DNA of 45,237 nt from Caldilineaceae bacterium (lineage in GTDB: Bacteria > Chloroflexota > Anaerolineae > Caldilineales > Caldilineaceae), in assembly GCA_022821545.1 (NCBI GenBank), contig JAJEDJ010000040.1:1-45237 (forward strand), given 5' to 3'. The notes beneath the pieces are model-generated. The model was given only the letters and a program-made list of their open reading frames with translations, was not told the origin of the DNA and searched no databases. Both the position numbers and the translations under genes were made by a program. Below are positions 34,709 through 44,280 of the stretch, piece by piece. Numbering within the stretch: the first letter of the stretch is position 1; every line of letters starts with the position of its first letter.

Positions 34709-35644
34709 CTATGGTCCCGGGGCGCCGTTTTCCAGCCACACCTCCAGCGTAGCGCCCACCCGCTCGAAACTCTCCACCGCCAGCTTGTCCGTCGTGTCCT
34801 CGACCGTATGCCAGTACGGGTAGGTGAAGTCGATTATGTCGATGGCAGTGTAGCCAGCCTCAATGAAGGGTGTGTGGTCGTCGAGTATAGGCGTGCCCGG
34901 CGCCAGGCGGAACCATTCGCCGTATCCCAGCTGCGCCGCAACGGACCAGATTGCCTCAGTCAGACCGCGGTGTGAATTCGGTTCCCACAGCAGCTGCTGA
35001 TCGGCGTCGCCAATCATGTCTACGATGACCGTGTAACGCGGCGACTGGCACTCGCCAAGCGCCTCCAGGTTCTCGACGAAATAGCGGCTGCCCAGGATCC
35101 AGTCCCAGCCGGGGATGCGCCCGTTGTCTTCAGCGTCAAAAAACACCAGGCAGATCGTGTGATCGGTGCTTGCCACATCCAGTGTGCGGGCCATTTCCAG
35201 CAGCACGGCCACGCCGGAGGCTCCGTCATTGGCTCCGGGGACCGGCGTCTCACGGTTGGCAGGATCCGGGTCTTCGTCAGAAAGGATGCGCGTATCGTAA
35301 TGCGCGCCCAATATAATCACCGGCCCCGACCCCTTATAGGCAATGAAGTTGCGCGCTTCCACTTCCGGCAGCGGGCGGAAGGGCTGGATCAGTACATCCC
35401 AACCATTCGCATTCAACTCCCGCACCATCCAGTCGCCCATTTCGTGATGGGCCTGTGTTCCGGTTATACGGGGCCCGAAGGCCATCTGCTCCTCCACGTA
35501 GAACATCGCCTGTTCTGCCGAAAAGGAGACAGGGGAGACCGGCAGATCGATCAGTCCATAGCCCAGATATCCGAAAAACCCAGCGGACGCCGCCAGAGCA
35601 ACCAGCAGCGTGATTTCGGTTCGAAAGGTCTTTGTCGTATTCAT
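34709..35644 (-). CDS. M28 family peptidase / glutaminyl-cyclase-like, membrane anchored
   Basis: A 311-residue exported zinc enzyme with one N-terminal membrane anchor (TLLVALAASAGFFGYLGYGL). Metal-site motifs are complete: GAHYDT (His), ANDGASG (Asp), FDAEDNG (Glu), VDMIGDAD (Asp) and YWHTVED (His). The patterns ILGSRYF and ILDDHTPFIEAG resemble bacterial/animal glutaminyl-peptide cyclotransferases as well as M28 aminopeptidases, so the activity may be cyclase or peptidase. The ATG at 35644 gives a normal anchor; one at 35671 adds nine residues. It follows der on the same strand after 77 bases. Confidence 0.87.
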   Translation of the reverse strand: MNTTKTFRTEITLLVALAASAGFFGYLGYGLIDLPVSPVSFSAEQAMFYVEEQMAFGPRITGTQAHHEMGDWMVRELNANGWDVLIQPFRPLPEVEARNFIAYKGSGPVIILGAHYDTRILSDEDPDPANRETPVPGANDGASGVAVLLEMARTLDVASTDHTICLVFFDAEDNGRIPGWDWILGSRYFVENLEALGECQSPRYTVIVDMIGDADQQLLWEPNSHRGLTEAIWSVAAQLGYGEWFRLAPGTPILDDHTPFIEAGYTAIDIIDFTYPYWHTVEDTTDKLAVESFERVGATLEVWLENGAPGP

Positions 35645-35721
35645 GATTCGCCGCCAGTTTGCCAGAGACATGGGTCGTGTAGGAGGTCAGACTCCAGGGC
35701 AAATGTGCCTTCAAATGCGTT

Positions 35722-37095
35722 TCAGGAGCGGGGCCGCAGACGAATTCGGATGGGCGTGCCAACAAATGGGTAGTACCGCCGCAGTTGATTTTCCAGATAA
35801 CGAAGGTAGCTGAAGTGGGCCAGCTCCGGATCGTTGACGAACAGAATGAAAGTAGGCGGCTCAACGCCGGCCTGGGTAGCGTAATAGATGCGCAGAGGCC
35901 GCTGCTTTTTCGTTGCCGGCGGTGAACGGTGATAGGCATCCTGAATGAGGCCGTTCAGCTCCGCAGTCGGGATGCGATGCCGCCTTTCCGCCGCCACTGA
36001 AAGCGCGGTGGGCAGAACCTTCTGTACACGCTGCTTCGTCAACGCGCTGATGAAGAGCACCGGCACGTAGTCGAGAAACTGCAGATCCGCGCGTACCTTG
36101 CGCGTATATTCTACCATTGTCTGCGTGTTTTTTTCGACAATGTCCCACTTGTTCACCAGGACGACGACGCTCTTGTGCGCCTCCAGCACGTGGCCGGCGA
36201 TGTGGGCATCTTGCGCGGTCACGCCCTCAACTCCGTCTACGAGAAGCATGGCCACGTCGGCCCGATCGATGCTGCGCATGCTGCGAAGTACGCTGTACTT
36301 CTCGATCCCCGGCTCCACGCGCCCGCGCCGTCGGATCCCCGCCGTGTCGATCAAGGAGATCTTCTGACCATGATAGACTATCTCAGTGTCAATGGGATCG
36401 CGTGTCGTACCGGCGATTTCGCTTACAATCGCCCTTTCCCGCCCGAGCAAGGTGTTGAGCAGACTGCTCTTGCCTACATTCGGCCTCCCCACAAGGGCGA
36501 TGGCAACGAAGTCCTCTTCGCTTTCATCGCCAACCAGGCTATCGGAAAGTTCGGCGGCGATTGCGTCCAGCAGGTCGCCAACGCCTATTCCGTGGAAGGC
36601 GCTGATCGCGATCGGTTCGCCGACGCCCAGCGCCCAGAACTCGGCCGCGTCAAGTTGCCTCTGTTCGCTTTCGGCCTTGTTTACCGCAAGGAAGACAGGT
36701 TTGGTCGTCTGCTGCAAAAACTCGGCCAGGTCCTCGTCAGCTGCGGTCAGACCATCTTTTCCGTCAACCACCAATACGATCAGATCGGCCTCGTCAACGG
36801 CGATCCGGGCCTGATTGGTGATCTCGGTCACGTAGCGGGCGGAGTCACGCGCAAGGGGGGCTACGCCCGGCCGCGCAGCCCGGTACTCGGCCGTCTTCTG
36901 CGCTTCCAGGCCCCCCGTGTCTATCACGACGAAGGAAACCCCGGTCCATTCCGCCTCCCCGTATATGCGGTCCCGGGTGGTGCCAGGCAGGTCCTCCACG
37001 ATCGCAGTTCTGGCGCCGATGAGCCGGTTGAAAAGGGTCGATTTGCCTACATTGGGCCGGCCTACAAGCGCGACCACTGCTTTGCGTTGCGTCAT
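35722..37095 (-). CDS. der: Ribosome biogenesis GTPase Der (EngA)
   Basis: A double GTPase needed for 50S subunit assembly, 457 residues. The two P-loops are GRPNVGKST (12-20) and GRPNVGKSS (203-211), with DTGG / DTAG and NKAE / NKWD motifs, and a C-terminal KH-like domain. The first G domain has an insertion of about 20 residues after DTGG (EAQKTAEYRAARPG) compared with the common form. It stops and starts tightly with cdaR (6 bases), suggesting one transcript. Confidence 0.96.
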   Translation of the reverse strand: MTQRKAVVALVGRPNVGKSTLFNRLIGARTAIVEDLPGTTRDRIYGEAEWTGVSFVVIDTGGLEAQKTAEYRAARPGVAPLARDSARYVTEITNQARIAVDEADLIVLVVDGKDGLTAADEDLAEFLQQTTKPVFLAVNKAESEQRQLDAAEFWALGVGEPIAISAFHGIGVGDLLDAIAAELSDSLVGDESEEDFVAIALVGRPNVGKSSLLNTLLGRERAIVSEIAGTTRDPIDTEIVYHGQKISLIDTAGIRRRGRVEPGIEKYSVLRSMRSIDRADVAMLLVDGVEGVTAQDAHIAGHVLEAHKSVVVLVNKWDIVEKNTQTMVEYTRKVRADLQFLDYVPVLFISALTKQRVQKVLPTALSVAAERRHRIPTAELNGLIQDAYHRSPPATKKQRPLRIYYATQAGVEPPTFILFVNDPELAHFSYLRYLENQLRRYYPFVGTPIRIRLRPRS

Positions 37096-37101
37096 TTCAG
37101 G

Positions 37102-38511
37102 TCAATTGGACGTGGCGGGCGTTTCAGTCGGCGGCGGCTCAGTCTGGTCCGGCGCGGGCACGGGCGAAGGTTGCACAGTCCCTTCCGCCGGCGGGGCCGG
37201 GGTCTCGGTCGTCACCGGCACGGGCTCAGTCGTCGACTCCGCCACTTCCGGGACCGGTGGGGCCGGCGTCTCGACAGGCTCCGGAGTCGACGTGGCCGTT
37301 GGGGTGGCAGTTGGCGTGATCAGGGATTCGATCAACACTTCGATCGCTTCAGGGATCACTCCCTGTTCAACGATTCCTTCAGGCACCACAACCGTCGGTT
37401 CGACTAGGTGGCTCCCGGGCAACAGGCCAGTCAGGTCCAGGAGTACGCGCACCTCTTCAGGGCCAAGCAGTTCCAACCGCGGCAGGGGGCCGCTGACGAT
37501 CACCTCAACCTCTTCCAGTGAAACGGTGATACGCGTGTTGTCGCCGGCGCCCTGTACGACCGGCTTGCGAGTTACGGTCAGGCTGCTTTCCAGAGGCGCA
37601 ACGCCGACCGTAACAACGACACTGCTTACCTGAAGTATGGAGACATTCTCCGGCACAATCAGGGGAAGGCTTTCGCGGACGTCGTCAGTCGCGCCCTCAA
37701 TGTCAAGTGGAGTCGTCTCCACAAATCCGGGAATCTCCCGCAGAGCGTTCGGGCTGCCCGACAGAACAACCGTCTGCGGCTCGACGTTCACCCCCGTCAG
37801 GCGGTAGTTCGGCGAAGGCAGGCCCTTCACGTCGGCGCGCACGACCACCTCTTTACGTCCCGGCGGCTGCACAACGGGCACGACAATCCGCGCCGTGCTC
37901 GGTTCAATGGACACCCTTTCCACCTCAAGGTTTTGGGGGTTGCGGGCTATCAGAGGCCGAACCTGCTCCACCTGGCTCTTGGCATTGCGCAGAAAGACGG
38001 TTGCGACCACCGACCGCACCTGCGTGACAAGTGTCCGCGGGCCGGAAATCTCGACCTCCGCCGGCTCCGACAGCGGCTCCTGCCAGTCGTACCCGAAGGC
38101 CGCGCTGTCCATTACCTCCACCTCTATCGGAACAAATCGGGAAATCATCGGCTCCAGCTGAACGCGCAGTTGCCGCGGTTCAAGCGCGATAACTTCGACG
38201 TCGGGATTCAGAGTCGTTATCACGACCTCCACCTCGTGGTTGCCCGCTGTCAGATTCGCCAAGTCTATGATCGCGAAGAAGTCTTCCACGTGCAGTGACT
38301 CCAGCGTGCGCTGGGGCGCCCGCAGTGTCAGAACCGCCGTGCGATTGGTTAAGTCTTGCACACTCTGCAATCCAGGGCCCATGTTTCGCACTTCGATCAG
38401 AATCGGCTCTTCATACTCCTCCCGAATCATCGGGTTTTCCTGATCAATTGCGATAAACCAGACGACAAACGCCAACAGAACCGACAGAAGCAGTGTCGTC
38501 GTCGGTTTCAT
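37102..38511 (-). CDS. cdaR: YbbR domain protein (CdaR-like regulator of diadenylate cyclase)
   Basis: A membrane-anchored extracellular protein that in other bacteria modulates CdaA. The 469-residue product has one N-terminal helix (TTTLLLSVLLAFVVWFIAI) and then about four YbbR repeats (about 30-390), ending in a Pro/Thr/Glu-rich tail (from about 400, with repeated TPTAT- and TPAPP-type words) that is probably a flexible wall linker. The ATG at 38511 is preferred to TTG 38550, which would run into cdaA. cdaA lies immediately upstream with 25 bases between, the typical pair. Confidence 0.9.
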   Translation of the reverse strand: MKPTTTLLLSVLLAFVVWFIAIDQENPMIREEYEEPILIEVRNMGPGLQSVQDLTNRTAVLTLRAPQRTLESLHVEDFFAIIDLANLTAGNHEVEVVITTLNPDVEVIALEPRQLRVQLEPMISRFVPIEVEVMDSAAFGYDWQEPLSEPAEVEISGPRTLVTQVRSVVATVFLRNAKSQVEQVRPLIARNPQNLEVERVSIEPSTARIVVPVVQPPGRKEVVVRADVKGLPSPNYRLTGVNVEPQTVVLSGSPNALREIPGFVETTPLDIEGATDDVRESLPLIVPENVSILQVSSVVVTVGVAPLESSLTVTRKPVVQGAGDNTRITVSLEEVEVIVSGPLPRLELLGPEEVRVLLDLTGLLPGSHLVEPTVVVPEGIVEQGVIPEAIEVLIESLITPTATPTATSTPEPVETPAPPVPEVAESTTEPVPVTTETPAPPAEGTVQPSPVPAPDQTEPPPTETPATSN

Positions 38512-38536
38512 GGAGCGACCGTATCGCCGAATTTCA

Positions 38537-39355
38537 TTAAACCTCAGCAAGAAATTCTCCGGTCTCTGCTTTACCCATTATCGGCCGCGGGTCATAGAAT
38601 TCGGTCAGCCTGCGCCGTAACTCGTTCGCATCCAAACGCCGGGCCATGCGGCCGCCCGTCGCTATCGAAATCGCACCGGTCTCCTCGGAAACGACCACAC
38701 TCATGGCATCCGTCAATTCCGTGATCCCAATGGCGGCCCGGTGCCGCGTTCCCAGCTGGTGGTCGGCGATATTACGGTTTGTCAGGGGCAAAATGCAGGA
38801 GGCTGCCGCTACTCTTCCGTCCTGGACGATTACCGCCCCGTCGTGGAGTGGTGTGCCTGGGAAAAAAACCGTCAACAAAAGCTCATCGGTCAGCTCGCCG
38901 TCGATCTTGACCCCGCGGTCGATATACTCCATCAACCCGCCGCTCCCTTCGAGCACCAGCAACGTCCCGTGCCGCCTCGCGGACAGCTGTTCACAGGCTC
39001 GGACGATCTCGTTGATCAGCGGCTCCGCGCCCCCATTGGCGCGGCGCAAGAAGAAGGGCGTTCTCCGCCCCACCTGTTCAAGAACACGGCGGATCTCCGG
39101 TTGAAAGATTACGGGGATCGACACAAATACGACCAGGGAGCTATTCCGCAACAGCCAGCTGAAGGCGGTCAACTCCACTGTACGAACAAGAACAAAGACC
39201 AAAATGCCGATTATCAATATGCCGAGCGCAAGCTGCGCGGCCTGCGTTCCCCGCAGCAGATGCAACAACGCGTAGAAGATCAGGATGAGCAGGAAGAGAT
39301 CTACGACGTTTCGCCAATCGGTCAGGCGACTGAGAATGGCCACAATGTCAGTCAT
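38537..39355 (-). CDS. cdaA: Diadenylate cyclase CdaA
   Basis: Makes the second messenger c-di-AMP from two ATP; acts at the membrane and controls potassium and osmotic balance. The 272-residue protein has three N-terminal helices (about 18-85) and a DAC domain with the catalytic DGA (172-174) and RHR (204-206) motifs. GGGGAGAAG precedes the ATG at 39355; an earlier in-frame start at 39508 would overlap argF and has no family match. The cdaA-cdaR-der order is a conserved-looking housekeeping block. Confidence 0.95.
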   Translation of the reverse strand: MTDIVAILSRLTDWRNVVDLFLLILIFYALLHLLRGTQAAQLALGILIIGILVFVLVRTVELTAFSWLLRNSSLVVFVSIPVIFQPEIRRVLEQVGRRTPFFLRRANGGAEPLINEIVRACEQLSARRHGTLLVLEGSGGLMEYIDRGVKIDGELTDELLLTVFFPGTPLHDGAVIVQDGRVAAASCILPLTNRNIADHQLGTRHRAAIGITELTDAMSVVVSEETGAISIATGGRMARRLDANELRRRLTEFYDPRPIMGKAETGEFLAEV

Positions 39356-39410
39356 GATATCTTCTCCCCAACAGAAACGCTCACTGCTCCGGCAGCGCGT
39401 TCGCACAACC

Positions 39411-40346
39411 TCAAGACGGCAACGCCACGCCTCCCAGCAGATGCGCAAGTACGGCTTTCTGCGCGTGCAGCCGGTTATGGGCCTGTGGAAAGACGCGGCT
39501 GCGGTCACCGTCGGCCACTGCGTCGGATATCTCTTCGCCGCGGTGGGCGGGCAAACAGTGCATGACGAGGACCTCCTCGTTCTCCGCCCGCTGAACCAAC
39601 TCCGAATTTACCTGGTACGGCGGCAAGACAGCCATCCGTTCTTCCCGCTCTTCTTCATCCCCCATGCTGACCCAGACATCCGTATACAGGACATCCGCTC
39701 CTTTCACGCCGTCCAGGTCGTCCGTTACTTCGACCTCCGCCTCCGCGGCCGTCAGCACGTCCCCTGCGGGAACGTACCCGCGCGGCGACACTACGCGCAC
39801 GTTGAGCCCGACCTTACCCGCGGCCATCAGCAGGCTGGTCGCTACATTGTTTGCGCCGTCGCCCACGTACACCAGCGTCCTGTCCTCTACGGAACCGAGC
39901 TGCTCCCAGATAGTGAACACATCGGCAAGGGCCTGGCAAGGATGGCTGAAGTCGCTCAAACCGTTGATGATGGGGACGCTCCCCCACTTCACCATCTCCT
40001 CGATGTGGCGGTGTGAGAAAACGCGCGCCATGACGCCGTCCACGTAGCCTCCCAACACCCGGATCACGTCCGGCGCGCTTTCGCGCGTACCCAGTCCAAC
40101 TTCCGCCGGACTGAGATAGAAGGCATAGCCCCCCAGATGCTGCATGCCCATTTCAAAGCTGACGCGCGTGCGCAGCGACGGCTTCTCAAAGAGCATCGCG
40201 AGGGACTTTCCCGCCAGGACCGGGTCGTTGCGGCCGCACTGCATCAACTCATCTTTCAGTTGCCTGGCCAGTTTCAAGAGGCCCCAGAACTGGTCACCGG
40301 TCAGAGAATCGATACCTGTAAAATGGTCGAGGGGCGTAACGCTCAC
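39411..40346 (-). CDS. argF: Ornithine carbamoyltransferase
   Basis: Joins carbamoyl phosphate and ornithine to citrulline in arginine synthesis, in the cytoplasm. The 311-residue protein has the carbamoyl-phosphate motif SLRTR (57-61; the usual form is STRTR), HPCQALAD and the ornithine-site [10 protein letters not shown]. The catalytic residues are intact. The start is GTG with AGGAGAAG upstream. No other arg gene is adjacent; it lies upstream of cdaA, 55 bases apart, so co-transcription is possible. Degradative ArcB cannot be fully excluded, but no arc genes are here. Confidence 0.94.
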   Translation of the reverse strand: MSVTPLDHFTGIDSLTGDQFWGLLKLARQLKDELMQCGRNDPVLAGKSLAMLFEKPSLRTRVSFEMGMQHLGGYAFYLSPAEVGLGTRESAPDVIRVLGGYVDGVMARVFSHRHIEEMVKWGSVPIINGLSDFSHPCQALADVFTIWEQLGSVEDRTLVYVGDGANNVATSLLMAAGKVGLNVRVVSPRGYVPAGDVLTAAEAEVEVTDDLDGVKGADVLYTDVWVSMGDEEEREERMAVLPPYQVNSELVQRAENEEVLVMHCLPAHRGEEISDAVADGDRSRVFPQAHNRLHAQKAVLAHLLGGVALPS

Positions 40347-40460
40347 AATCTTCTCCTGCCTGAAGGTGGATGTATCCGGGTATAAGACGACCCATTTGCC
40401 CGCGAAGTTCCGATTTCGGTCAATCCGGCCTGAACCGGGTCTGTCAGACCTGTGACGCCG

Positions 40461-41426
40461 TCAAAAAACAGTCTGCGTCATTGCCGCCGCGCTGACCAGC
40501 AGAGCTGCCGTCCATGAGGCTTGAACGTTCTGTAGAGGCTGGCCGCGATAGACCGCCACCCAGGTGGCCAGCCACAAAATGCACAGGACAGCCAGATACA
40601 TAGGGGCCTGACCGAATATCAGCAGCAGGGCAATACCGGCCTGAGCCGCGGCCATGCCCGCGAGGCCGCCCAGCGCTCCCGGATTGTCCAGACTGGTGTT
40701 AGCGCCCCAGACATGCAGTGTCCACAGCAATATCAGCGCCCAGTGCAGACCGCTCCAGGGGTCGAGGCCGAAAAGCGCCAGGCCCATGAACCAGGGCGCG
40801 GCGACGACAACAAGACTGTGAAGCACGGAGGCGGGAATCAGCGCTACATGGCGTTGAAGCCAGGCGGTCACCGCGAGACCCAGCACAGCCAGTGTCGCCC
40901 AGACCGCCGACATACCCACTGCAGCTGCGGCCGCAAAGGCTACAGCCACACCGGGCAGCCATGCCCGCGCGAAAACTGCGAGAACGCCGGGACCGTGCAT
41001 ACCCAGGACGCGCGCAGCCGGCGACCCCATGGCCAGATACGGCAACCAGGAGCGCCTGTGCCGTACGGTAAATTGTATGCGGGGCAGGGCCTCCGGAGCC
41101 GCAAGCCCGCCCCAAATGTTCCCCCACAAAGGGTCGACCAGCAGGAAAAGAAGTACGAGCGTCTGAGGGGAGACCGACCGGCCCACTTCGCCAATTCCAA
41201 CAACCAGAGCCGCGGCGGCTAACGACCAGGCCGCAGAAATGCGCCACGGGGAAAGCTCCGCCCAAAGACGGGCGTCCAGCAACGCGCTGCTGGACGCCGC
41301 TGAAACGTTTACCGGAGCTGACTCCTGTTCGGCGTTCGCAACTGGCGCATCGTCCGGCGCATCATTTGGCGGGGGCCTTTCTCGCATCTCTGTTGCAGCC
41401 GCGCCGAGCCTCTCCGATGTTGTCAA
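40461..41426 (-). CDS. Multi-pass membrane protein of unknown function
   Basis: A 321-residue protein with a hydrophilic, Pro/Ala-rich N-terminus (about 1-55) and about eight membrane segments rich in Ala, Leu and Trp. No conserved catalytic motif was recognised. The start is TTG 41426, supported by AGGAAG a few bases upstream; ATG 41387 is an alternative. It lies between dagK and argF on the same strand. A weak promoter candidate (TTCCCC / TATAAT, 17-base spacer) lies at 41547-41575. It could be a scaffold or transport protein, but I do not assign it. Confidence 0.65.
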   Translation of the reverse strand: MTTSERLGAAATEMRERPPPNDAPDDAPVANAEQESAPVNVSAASSSALLDARLWAELSPWRISAAWSLAAAALVVGIGEVGRSVSPQTLVLLFLLVDPLWGNIWGGLAAPEALPRIQFTVRHRRSWLPYLAMGSPAARVLGMHGPGVLAVFARAWLPGVAVAFAAAAAVGMSAVWATLAVLGLAVTAWLQRHVALIPASVLHSLVVVAAPWFMGLALFGLDPWSGLHWALILLWTLHVWGANTSLDNPGALGGLAGMAAAQAGIALLLIFGQAPMYLAVLCILWLATWVAVYRGQPLQNVQASWTAALLVSAAAMTQTVF

Positions 41427-41577
41427 AGTCTTCCTGTACTCCTTCGCGCTGCTGGCAAGACTGAATAAACCTCAGATCACGGGAGCCGACCGAAGTTGGA
41501 AAAGCTGCCTCAAGGTGATGGGGTTGTATGCTAATCCGCCGCGACAATTATACCAGAAGGCGTTACAACGGGGAATA

Positions 41578-42513
41578 TTATACGATTACTTGCAAACGGC
41601 CGGGCTGCACCTTGACCGTCAGCCGTTCGATTCCGTGCGACAGGATCTCGCCATCCGTATGCACAGGAACAGGCTGCCGGACCGTTATACAGGCGGAGCG
41701 CAGGCGGCCGAAAGACACGGATTTCTGGCCGTGCAGACCTGTCCGGGTCATCGCCCTCGGCAACAGTTTCAGAATCCCGACCTGCGACAGCGCGCCGGCA
41801 AAGGCCAGGTCGAGCAGGCCATCGTCCATAACGGCATCGGGCGTAAGATAGAAGGCGCCGCCCGTGCGTCGAGTGTTGCCGATGCTGACCAGCAACATCG
41901 GCTGGGCGGTCTTATGGCGATTGCCCCCGCCGTCGGTCCATTCCACTTCGAAGAATGGCTGGTCATAGGCTCGCAGCGCCCGCAAAGTGGCCCACAGATA
42001 GATGGCGAAACCGCGCAGCCGCTTGATCTTCCTGCTTTCGACAGTCACCTGCGCCTCAAATCCCATGCCCAGATTGTTATCGAAGTAACGCCGCAAAGTG
42101 TCGCGTCCGTCATACGCCTCGACCAGCCCCAGATCGACGGACCGCGTGTTGCCCGCCCGAATCGCATGTACGGCGTCATCCAAGTCTCGGGGCGCCCCGG
42201 CGACGTCGGCAAAGTCGTTGCCGCTGCCCGCAGGCAAAACCGCCAATCCCTCCACCCTCTTGTCTTCCGGCGTCGCCTCCGCCAAGCCGTTGACGACTTC
42301 ATGCACGGTCCCGTCCCCGCCGGCGGCGGCTACGATGGCGTAGCCGTCCAACCGGGCGCGGGTTGCCAGTGAAGCGGCCTCCCCCGGCCCGCCCGTCTCC
42401 TCAAGTTCAAAGGGGACATCTCCGCGGCGAAACGCGGCTTCGATTTCACCGGAGACCTTGCGCCCGTGACCCCGCCCCGCGTATGGATTAAGGATGACCT
42501 TTACGGTTTCCAT
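41578..42513 (-). CDS. Diacylglycerol/lipid kinase (DagK, YegS-like)
   Basis: Phosphorylates diacylglycerol or a related lipid at the inner membrane, recycling lipids for membrane synthesis. The 311-residue protein has the catalytic-domain motifs VILNPYAGRG, AAGGDGTVHEVVNG (GGDGT at 65-69) and LPAGSGNDFA. Its start overlaps the end of the GH13 gene by 26 bases, suggesting translational coupling. The exact lipid is not determined. It may supply phosphatidic acid for phospholipids used by Lgt, an inference. Confidence 0.9.
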   Translation of the reverse strand: METVKVILNPYAGRGHGRKVSGEIEAAFRRGDVPFELEETGGPGEAASLATRARLDGYAIVAAAGGDGTVHEVVNGLAEATPEDKRVEGLAVLPAGSGNDFADVAGAPRDLDDAVHAIRAGNTRSVDLGLVEAYDGRDTLRRYFDNNLGMGFEAQVTVESRKIKRLRGFAIYLWATLRALRAYDQPFFEVEWTDGGGNRHKTAQPMLLVSIGNTRRTGGAFYLTPDAVMDDGLLDLAFAGALSQVGILKLLPRAMTRTGLHGQKSVSFGRLRSACITVRQPVPVHTDGEILSHGIERLTVKVQPGRLQVIV

Positions 42514-44092
42514 TGCTACCCTGCCCCGACAATGCGGACGAATCCGAATCTATTCCTTCAAGGATGAGCGTCTCTCTTGGTGGAATCGTCAGGTCCCAAA
42601 GTGTGCCGTTGCGTGCAATATACAGTTCGTCGGTGGACTCCGGGGGCCAGATCGCTCGAAAAGCCGGCTCAGTCGAAGCCGGCGCTTCTTCGTCCTCCCG
42701 GCCCTCGCCGGCGAGCGGCACTGCCAGCCGCGCTGTTGACTTGGCCCGGTTGAACAGCACGATCAGCCGGTCCTCCTTGCCGCCGGCCTCTTCCGCTGCC
42801 TGGCCGGCAGGGAGCGCATCGCCGCGCAGCGAACGGCTGAAACCGAAGATCTCACCGGCAGCGACCAGGGTCCTGTAGGCGCCGGTGCGCAAAGCAGGCT
42901 GGCTGTGCCGCAGAGCGATCGCCTGCCGGTATGTTTCTAGCAGCTCATCATTCCAGCTCTGCCGCTCCTCCCAAGGGAAGGCACCCCGGCAGCCCGGGTC
43001 GGGTCCTCCGTTCATGCCGATCTCTTCACCGTAATAGATGCAAGGCGCGCCCGGCAGCGTCATCTGCAGCAGCAGGCAAAGGCGGACACCGCTGGCATCG
43101 CCGTTCAGGGCCCACAAATTACGCGCAGTATCGTGGCTGTTCAAAAGGTTGAACTGAGCGGTCACGACCTGCCAGTCGAAACGCTCCAGCATCTTTTCAA
43201 TCGCGGCCGCAAACGCAGGCGTATCCAGCCGTTCGATCGTATAGCCGCCGGGCCGGTAGTCGCGCGGCACAGTCTCCGCGCCGAAATACCCATAGGCGGC
43301 GCGGCTCAGCACGTAGTTCATTACCCCGTCAAAACGGTCCCCCTGCAGCCACTCGTCGGCTTCATGCCATATCTCTCCCACCGCATAGGCGTCGGCGTTG
43401 GTCTCCTTCACCACCTGCCGGAACTCCTGCCAGAAGAGCGGGTCGTCGATCTCTTCAGGCACGTCCAACCGCCAGCCGTCGGCGCCGAACGCGATCCAGT
43501 GACGGGTTACCTCAAGCAGATACCGTCTCATGCCGGGATTGCCAATGTTCAGCTGGGGCAGTGCAGGCAGATTCCACCAGGCCGCATAGTTATGGGGCTG
43601 TTGCTCGCTGCTGTGATAGGGGCGCAGCGGCAAGCCCTTTACGCGAAACCAGTCGAAGTATGGGGACCTCTCTCCGGTTTCCAGGATGTGATGGAACGGC
43701 CAGAAGCCGCGACCGCAATGGTTGAAAACGCCGTCGATTATGACCCTCATGCCGCGCGCGTGCGCCCGGTCCAGCAGCTCACGAAAGGCGGCGTCCCCGC
43801 CCAGCAGCGGGTCTACTTTCATGTAGTCGAAGGTATGGTAGCGGTGGTTCGAGGCCGAGCTGAAGATCGGGTTGAGATAGAGAGCGTTGACACCCAACGC
43901 CTCCAGATAGTCCAGGCGATCAACAATGCCCAGGAGATCGCCGCCCTGGAAGCCCTGCTCCGACGGCGACGCGCCCCAGGGCTTGAACCGGATGCCCGGC
44001 GCGTGCTCCAGACGGGGGCTGCGGCGAAACCGGTCCGGAAAAATCTGATAGAAAACTGCGTGCTTTACCCAGTCAGGTGTCTTAACGCCCAT
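42488..44092 (-). CDS. GH13 alpha-glycosidase (cyclomaltodextrinase/neopullulanase-like)
   Basis: A 534-residue cytoplasmic alpha-amylase-family enzyme that splits alpha-glucans or cyclodextrins. The conserved regions are visible: DGVFNHCG (120-127), GWRLDVPEE with nucleophile Asp210, AVGEIWHE with acid/base Glu240, and FNLLNSHDT with Asp321. The MPDRF-like FYQIFPDRF at the N-terminus is typical of the neopullulanase group, but the extra N-terminal domain of that group is absent. The ATG at 44092 is preferred; an upstream in-frame start at 44170 would add unrelated residues. It might act on sugars imported by the ABC system, though that is speculation. Confidence 0.92.
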   Translation of the reverse strand: MGVKTPDWVKHAVFYQIFPDRFRRSPRLEHAPGIRFKPWGASPSEQGFQGGDLLGIVDRLDYLEALGVNALYLNPIFSSASNHRYHTFDYMKVDPLLGGDAAFRELLDRAHARGMRVIIDGVFNHCGRGFWPFHHILETGERSPYFDWFRVKGLPLRPYHSSEQQPHNYAAWWNLPALPQLNIGNPGMRRYLLEVTRHWIAFGADGWRLDVPEEIDDPLFWQEFRQVVKETNADAYAVGEIWHEADEWLQGDRFDGVMNYVLSRAAYGYFGAETVPRDYRPGGYTIERLDTPAFAAAIEKMLERFDWQVVTAQFNLLNSHDTARNLWALNGDASGVRLCLLLQMTLPGAPCIYYGEEIGMNGGPDPGCRGAFPWEERQSWNDELLETYRQAIALRHSQPALRTGAYRTLVAAGEIFGFSRSLRGDALPAGQAAEEAGGKEDRLIVLFNRAKSTARLAVPLAGEGREDEEAPASTEPAFRAIWPPESTDELYIARNGTLWDLTIPPRETLILEGIDSDSSALSGQGSNGNRKGHP

Positions 44093-44160
44093 CGTCGTTC
44101 CACTGCTGATAGTGAAGAGGCCGAAATCGTGTTTGATCCTTTTGCCGTGGTCCCGATCCG

Positions 44161-44189
44161 ATTGTTGCATAGGCCCCGGCGGTTGTCAA
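44161..44189 (-). promoter_or_regulatory. Promoter of the GH13 gene
   Basis: On the - strand a perfect TTGACA (44184-44189), a 17-base spacer and AACAAT (44161-44166). A start near 44154 gives a leader of about 60 bases. A-rich runs lie further upstream (44211-44237), in the range of an UP element. Confidence 0.5.
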
Positions 44190-44210
44190 TGCAGTTTGTT
44201 GGAAGGGCAG

Positions 44211-44237
44211 TTTTTGGTTTTTGGTTTTCAGTTTTTA
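44211..44237. repeat. Heptamer run TTTTTGG upstream of the GH13 promoter
   Basis: Successive 7-base units TTTTTGG, TTTTTGG, TTTTCAG, TTTTTAG start at 44211, 44218, 44225 and 44232. On the transcribed strand this gives A-runs every 7 bases, which could bend DNA or act as an UP element. Confidence 0.7.
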
Positions 44238-44280
44238 GTACGGCGGCGAGTAGGAGAGCACAGGAGAGATTACGAGAGTT

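Noticed and set aside
36175..37407. 410-codon + strand frame antisense to der and cdaR
   Set aside because: Der has all G motifs on the - strand; the + strand translation has Arg-rich low complexity.
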